From NCBI GenBank assembly GCA_023416315.1, contig JAEZIA010000050.1, positions 1 through 16,952 of the forward strand: DNA of 16,952 nt, in the 5' to 3' direction. The notes under the pieces are model-generated. The model had not been told where the DNA came from, did no database searches, and saw only the letters and a list, made by a program, of their open reading frames with translations. Positions within the stretch are counted from its first letter, which is position 1. Each line of letters begins with the position of its first letter. This DNA is from Actinomycetes bacterium (GTDB lineage Bacteria; Actinomycetota; Actinomycetes; Mycobacteriales; Mycobacteriaceae). Shown here one piece after another: positions 13,976 through 16,952 of the stretch. The position numbers and the translations under genes were made by a program.

Positions 13976-14665
13976 TTAGTAAACCGAGCTGTTGTCGATG
14001 TGGAAGTGATAGAGCTGACGGGCCGAGCCGTAGCGGGTGTAGGAGCGGGTGTCGTCGTCCTCGAATCCGGCCGCCTTGAGCAGCGTGGCGAGTTCCTCGT
14101 GGTGCTCGTCGCGCATCTCCTTGGCGATGCAGTCGGCACCGAGGGAGGCCACGTCGCCGCGGACGTAGAGGCGAGCCTCGTAGATCGAGTCGCCCAGCGC
14201 CTCGCCGGCGTCACCGCGGATCACCAGCCGCCCGGCCTGTGCCATGAACGCGCTCATGTGCCCGACACTGCCGCCGACCACGATATCGGCGCCCTTCATC
14301 GAGATCCCGCACCGCGCAGCGGCATTGCCCTCGATCACGAGTAGGCCGCCATGCGCGGTGGCGCCTGCCGACTGCGAGGCGTTGCCCTTGACCCACACGG
14401 TGCCGCTCATCATGTTCTCGGCGACGCCGGTCCCGGCATTGCCGTCGATGATGACCTCGGCCTGCTTGTTCATCCCGGCCGCGTAATAGCCGACGTGGCC
14501 GTCGATTTCGACCCGCAGCGGGGCATCGAGGCCGACCGCGACGTTGTGGGCGCCCGCGGGGTTGGTGATCAGGAACTCGCCCGAGACGTCGGGGGCGTGC
14601 AGGGCCGCGTTGACCTCCCGCAGCGGTGTGCTGCTCAGGTCGAAGGTGGTGGCTAGCGTGTCCAT
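13976..14665 (-). CDS. glxC: GXGXG beta-helix subunit of split glutamate synthase-like complex (GlxC/MgsB type)
   Basis: The 229-residue protein corresponds to the C-terminal beta-helix domain of the GOGAT large subunit, which holds the synthase together and helps form the ammonia channel. Repeated Gly-rich turns are visible: EVIIDGNAGTGVAENMMSG, then VWVKGNASQSAG, LLVIEGNAAARCGISMKG, IVVGGSVGHMSAFMAQAG and LVIRGDAGEALGD. ATG 14665 is chosen because it starts the conserved sequence; the frame remains open further upstream, but that stretch lies inside the amidotransferase gene. The start overlaps the preceding stop (14653) by 13 nt. The family also includes formylmethanofuran dehydrogenase subunit C, but the neighbours point to the synthase. 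Confidence 0.87.
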   Translation of the reverse strand: MDTLATTFDLSSTPLREVNAALHAPDVSGEFLITNPAGAHNVAVGLDAPLRVEIDGHVGYYAAGMNKQAEVIIDGNAGTGVAENMMSGTVWVKGNASQSAGATAHGGLLVIEGNAAARCGISMKGADIVVGGSVGHMSAFMAQAGRLVIRGDAGEALGDSIYEARLYVRGDVASLGADCIAKEMRDEHHEELATLLKAAGFEDDDTRSYTRYGSARQLYHFHIDNSSVY

Positions 14666-15549
14666 GCGTACACCACCTCCGGCTCCGGCTCCCAGATCGC
14701 GGCCTTCTCCACGCCGGAAAGCCCGGCCAGCGCACGGTATTCGCTGGCCATCGCCACCCAGTCGTCGGTCTCCGCGATCACCGCGGGCTTGCAGGCGATC
14801 GCGTCGCGGACGACGGCGAACGAGTCGTGGTTGGACACCAGCAGCGTGTAGAAGCCGTCGAAGGTGGCGCACAGCTCCTTGAGAGCCGATTCGACGTCGC
14901 GCCCCTGAGCGAGCTGCTCGGCCACGAAGCGGGCACCGACCTCGGTGTCGTTCTCGCTGTCGAACGCGACGCCCTGGGCGATCAGGTCGCGGCGAATGGT
15001 GGCGTGGTTGGCGAAGGATCCGTTGTGCACCAGGCATTGATCCGGCCCCACGGCGTACGGGTGGGCGCCCGCCGGGATCACCGCCGACTCGGTGGCCATC
15101 CTGGTGTGACCTACCCCTTGCCAGCCCTGCGACTCCGGCAGTCGCCAGGCCTCGGTGAGCGCGCGCGGATGCCCCACTCCCTTGAGCACCGCCACGTTGG
15201 CGCCGAACCCGGCGATCAGCGCGTGCGGGTAGTGCGCGGTGATCGCCGCATGCAGCGTCTCCGGGGTGGTACCGGCCGACACCAGCAGGGTTTCGTCGAC
15301 ACGGTGTACGGACACCTCGCCGCCGAGTGCCGTATGCAGGGCGGCCGAGATCTGCTCGGGGGTGTCGTCGACATCGAGTACCGACACCGTCGCCTGCCCG
15401 GCCGGTGACCAGTTCGGATCACCGTAGACGGCTACACCGGCGGAATCGCTTCCGCGGTCCGACATTTCGCACAGCATGCCGGTCAGCAGTTCGCCGAGCC
15501 GGGGGTAGAGCGCAGGGTTGCGCAGGTGCAGACCCACGATCCCACACAT
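14653..15549 (-). CDS. glxB: Class II glutamine amidotransferase subunit (GlxB/MgsA type)
   Basis: The 298-residue Ntn-hydrolase starts MCGIVGL, so Cys2 becomes the N-terminal nucleophile after removal of Met1. Typical class II elements are DRGSDSAGVAVYG (31-43), GVGHTRMATESAV, ECA-type PYAVGP, LVHNGSFANH and SENDTEVGARF. It would hydrolyse glutamine, or a gamma-glutamylamide in an MgsA-like role, and pass the released ammonia or amine to the FMN subunit. The longer open frame upstream runs antisense to nothing but through the ligase gene in another frame and is rejected. ATG 15549 has AGGAAGGA a few bases upstream, in the 20-nt gap after the ligase gene. No separate synthetase domain is fused, as expected for a stand-alone subunit. 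Confidence 0.88.
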   Translation of the reverse strand: MCGIVGLHLRNPALYPRLGELLTGMLCEMSDRGSDSAGVAVYGDPNWSPAGQATVSVLDVDDTPEQISAALHTALGGEVSVHRVDETLLVSAGTTPETLHAAITAHYPHALIAGFGANVAVLKGVGHPRALTEAWRLPESQGWQGVGHTRMATESAVIPAGAHPYAVGPDQCLVHNGSFANHATIRRDLIAQGVAFDSENDTEVGARFVAEQLAQGRDVESALKELCATFDGFYTLLVSNHDSFAVVRDAIACKPAVIAETDDWVAMASEYRALAGLSGVEKAAIWEPEPEVVYAWTR

Positions 15550-15569
15550 GGTTGTTCCTTCCTCGGGGG

Positions 15570-16877
15570 TCAGAATGCGGTCAGGTACTGGTCGACCTCC
15601 CACGGACTGACCGCGCTGTGGTAGGCGAAGAACTCGTCGCGTTTGATGCCGGCGAAGTAGGCGGATACGCCCTCGCCCGCGGTGTCGAGCACACCGGTGA
15701 CCACGGCGTCGCCCTCGAGTTCCTCGACGGCGTGCAGCAGGGTCGGTGGCAGCGCGGTGCGGCCGTCGGTGCTGCCGATCGGGCCTGGGTCGGCGCTGCG
15801 CTTGATCCCGTCGATCCCGGCGCCCAGCGCCGCCGCGATGGCAAGGTATGGGTTGGCCGAGCCGTCGCCGCCGCGAAGCTCCACGCGCTGCGCATCCGGC
15901 ACCCGGATGTAGTGGGTGCGGTCGTTGCCGCCGTAGGTCGGCAGCCGCGGTGCCCAGGACGCGCCAGAGGCCGTGGTCAGCGCCCCGGTCCGCTTGTAGG
16001 AGTTGACCGTTGGCGCGACTACCGCTTGCAGCGCGCAGGCGTGGTCGAGGATGCCGCCGATGAATGCATAGGCGGTGGCCGACAGGCCGAGCCCGCGCTC
16101 GTCGCAGTCCTCGGGGAACACCGGCGTGCCACCGCTGGTCAGCGACAGGTGCAGGTGCAGGCCACTGCCGGTGCGGTCGGAGAACGGCTTGGGCATGAAG
16201 GTGGCAACCATGCCGCGCTCGGCGGCGATCATCGACAACAGGTACCGCAGCGTCACCACCCGGTCGGCGGTGGTCAGCGCATCGGCGAACTTGAAGTTCT
16301 GCTCGAACTGGCCGTTGCCGTCCTCGTGATCGTTGGCGTAATTGGACCAGCCGAGGGTGTTCATCGCCGTCGAGATGGCGGTGAGGTGGTCGTACATCCG
16401 GGTGACGCCGCGCGCGTCGTAACACGGCTGGTCGGCGGTGTCGGCGGCGTCCGCGGTGGCCAGGCTCCCGTCGGCGCCGCGGGTCAGCAGGAAGTACTCG
16501 ACTTCCGCGCCGACCCAGGGTTCGAATCCCGCGTCGGCGGCCCGCTGGACCAAGGACTTCAGGATCACCCGCGGGGCGTACGGCCACGGCCGGCCCTCGA
16601 CGTGCGGGTCGCAGTGCACGATCGCCAGGCCTTCTTTGATGAAGGGGATCGGGGTGAACGACGCGGCGTCCGGCAGCGCCATCAGATCCGGGTCCTTGGG
16701 CTCCTGTCCCATGGCGCCGACGGCGTAGCCGGCGAAGCCCACACCCTCGGTGGCCAGCAGGTCCACGGCTTCGACGGGAACCAGCTTGGCGCAAGGCTTT
16801 CCGCGCAGATCGACGAACAACGCGAGGATGAACTTGGTTGCTGAGACTTCGGCCAGCTCAGCGAGGGTAGCAGACAT
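15570..16877 (-). CDS. glnT: Glutamine-synthetase-like ligase, GlnT/GmaS type
   Basis: This 435-residue ligase activates the gamma-carboxyl of glutamate with ATP and joins it to ammonia or an amine. GS active-site elements are E125 and E127 (GAEVEYFLL), HEDGNGQFEQN (184-194), SGLHLHLS (H241, H243), NSYKR (292-296), R320 and R325 (GGNDRTHYIRVP), and VELRGGDGSANPYL (332-345). The adenylylation tyrosine loop of GlnA is absent and the protein is shorter than GlnA, as in GlnT and gamma-glutamylmethylamide synthetase. I chose ATG 16877 over the in-frame TTG at 16889; GGAG lies only 3 nt before the ATG, so the TTG cannot be excluded. It heads the six-gene operon. Substrate (ammonia, methylamine, other amine) cannot be read from the sequence. 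Confidence 0.87.
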   Translation of the reverse strand: MSATLAELAEVSATKFILALFVDLRGKPCAKLVPVEAVDLLATEGVGFAGYAVGAMGQEPKDPDLMALPDAASFTPIPFIKEGLAIVHCDPHVEGRPWPYAPRVILKSLVQRAADAGFEPWVGAEVEYFLLTRGADGSLATADAADTADQPCYDARGVTRMYDHLTAISTAMNTLGWSNYANDHEDGNGQFEQNFKFADALTTADRVVTLRYLLSMIAAERGMVATFMPKPFSDRTGSGLHLHLSLTSGGTPVFPEDCDERGLGLSATAYAFIGGILDHACALQAVVAPTVNSYKRTGALTTASGASWAPRLPTYGGNDRTHYIRVPDAQRVELRGGDGSANPYLAIAAALGAGIDGIKRSADPGPIGSTDGRTALPPTLLHAVEELEGDAVVTGVLDTAGEGVSAYFAGIKRDEFFAYHSAVSPWEVDQYLTAF

Positions 16878-16940
16878 GTTCTCCAACAAGCTCTTTCATG
16901 AGATTGGCACGAGAAGGGTGCGGGTCGAGCCGGGCGGGCG

Positions 16941-16947
16941 AAGGAGG
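16941..16947 (+). promoter_or_regulatory. Strong Shine-Dalgarno at the right edge, plus strand
   Basis: AAGGAGG is followed by only five bases before the window ends, ideal spacing for a start codon just outside. It suggests a divergently transcribed gene beginning at about 16953 and a ~75-bp shared control region (16878-16952). I see no confident -10 box for the ligase operon in that region. Confidence 0.35.
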
Positions 16948-16952
16948 TTACC

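Noticed and set aside
15550..16794. Upstream extension of the amidotransferase frame
   Set aside because: The extension is out of frame with the glutamine-synthetase-like gene and gives a low-complexity Arg-rich protein. Class II amidotransferases must start with Met-Cys, which fits ATG 15549.
16899..16920. Third copy of the palindromic element (tgagattggcacgag)
   Set aside because: Only the 7-mer gagattg is shared and there is no inverted arm; this is chance similarity.
16896..16952. End of an upstream minus-strand gene (frame ending at TGA 16898-16896)
   Set aside because: Only 18 codons are open to the edge and they show no recognisable sequence. That length is expected by chance, so no feature was called.

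Overview
The window looks like chromosomal DNA of a mycobacterium, probably a fast-growing Mycobacterium/Mycolicibacterium. The evidence is the high G+C with many GTG starts, a long mycobacterial-type 2-isopropylmalate synthase, a MurT/GatD pair next to recR and a DnaQ-BRCT protein, and the tight gene packing. No species can be named from the sequence alone.

Left part (1-4660): the 3' end of recR, a PD-(D/E)XK (DUF559) nuclease-like gene bracketed by two 59-bp imperfect palindromes, and then on the minus strand the murT-gatD operon that amidates the D-glutamate of lipid II. Divergent from murT is a DnaQ-family exonuclease carrying a C-terminal BRCT domain.

Middle part (4661-10834): a membrane-bound GGDEF-EAL cyclic-di-GMP protein and a 68-residue exported peptide of unknown role. 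They face a convergent minus-strand pair, leuA followed by a PLDc_N/SHOCT membrane protein, across a strong hairpin. leuA has a full leader: promoter, a 13-codon leader peptide with three leucine codons in a row, and two mutually exclusive RNA stems. Divergent from leuA is an exported protein of unknown function whose 3' end overlaps the next operon.

Right part (10806-16877): a six-gene minus-strand operon with gaps or overlaps of 20, -13, 0, -4 and 9 nt. In transcription order it encodes a glutamine-synthetase-like ligase (GlnT/GmaS type), a class-II glutamine amidotransferase, a GXGXG beta-helix protein, an FMN glutamate-synthase-like protein, an FAD amine oxidoreductase and an XRE-cupin regulator. 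No NADPH-dependent small GOGAT subunit is encoded in the window and the FMN subunit has lost the usual iron-sulfur cysteines. I therefore read the cluster as a candidate gamma-glutamylation / N-alkylglutamate route for using a small amine as nitrogen source, under its own sensor-regulator, rather than as an ordinary GS-GOGAT. This is inference from gene content.

No rRNA, tRNA, CRISPR array, insertion sequence or phage gene was seen. No gene-free stretch exceeds 300 bases; the longest is the leuA leader/divergent promoter region (9735-9967).
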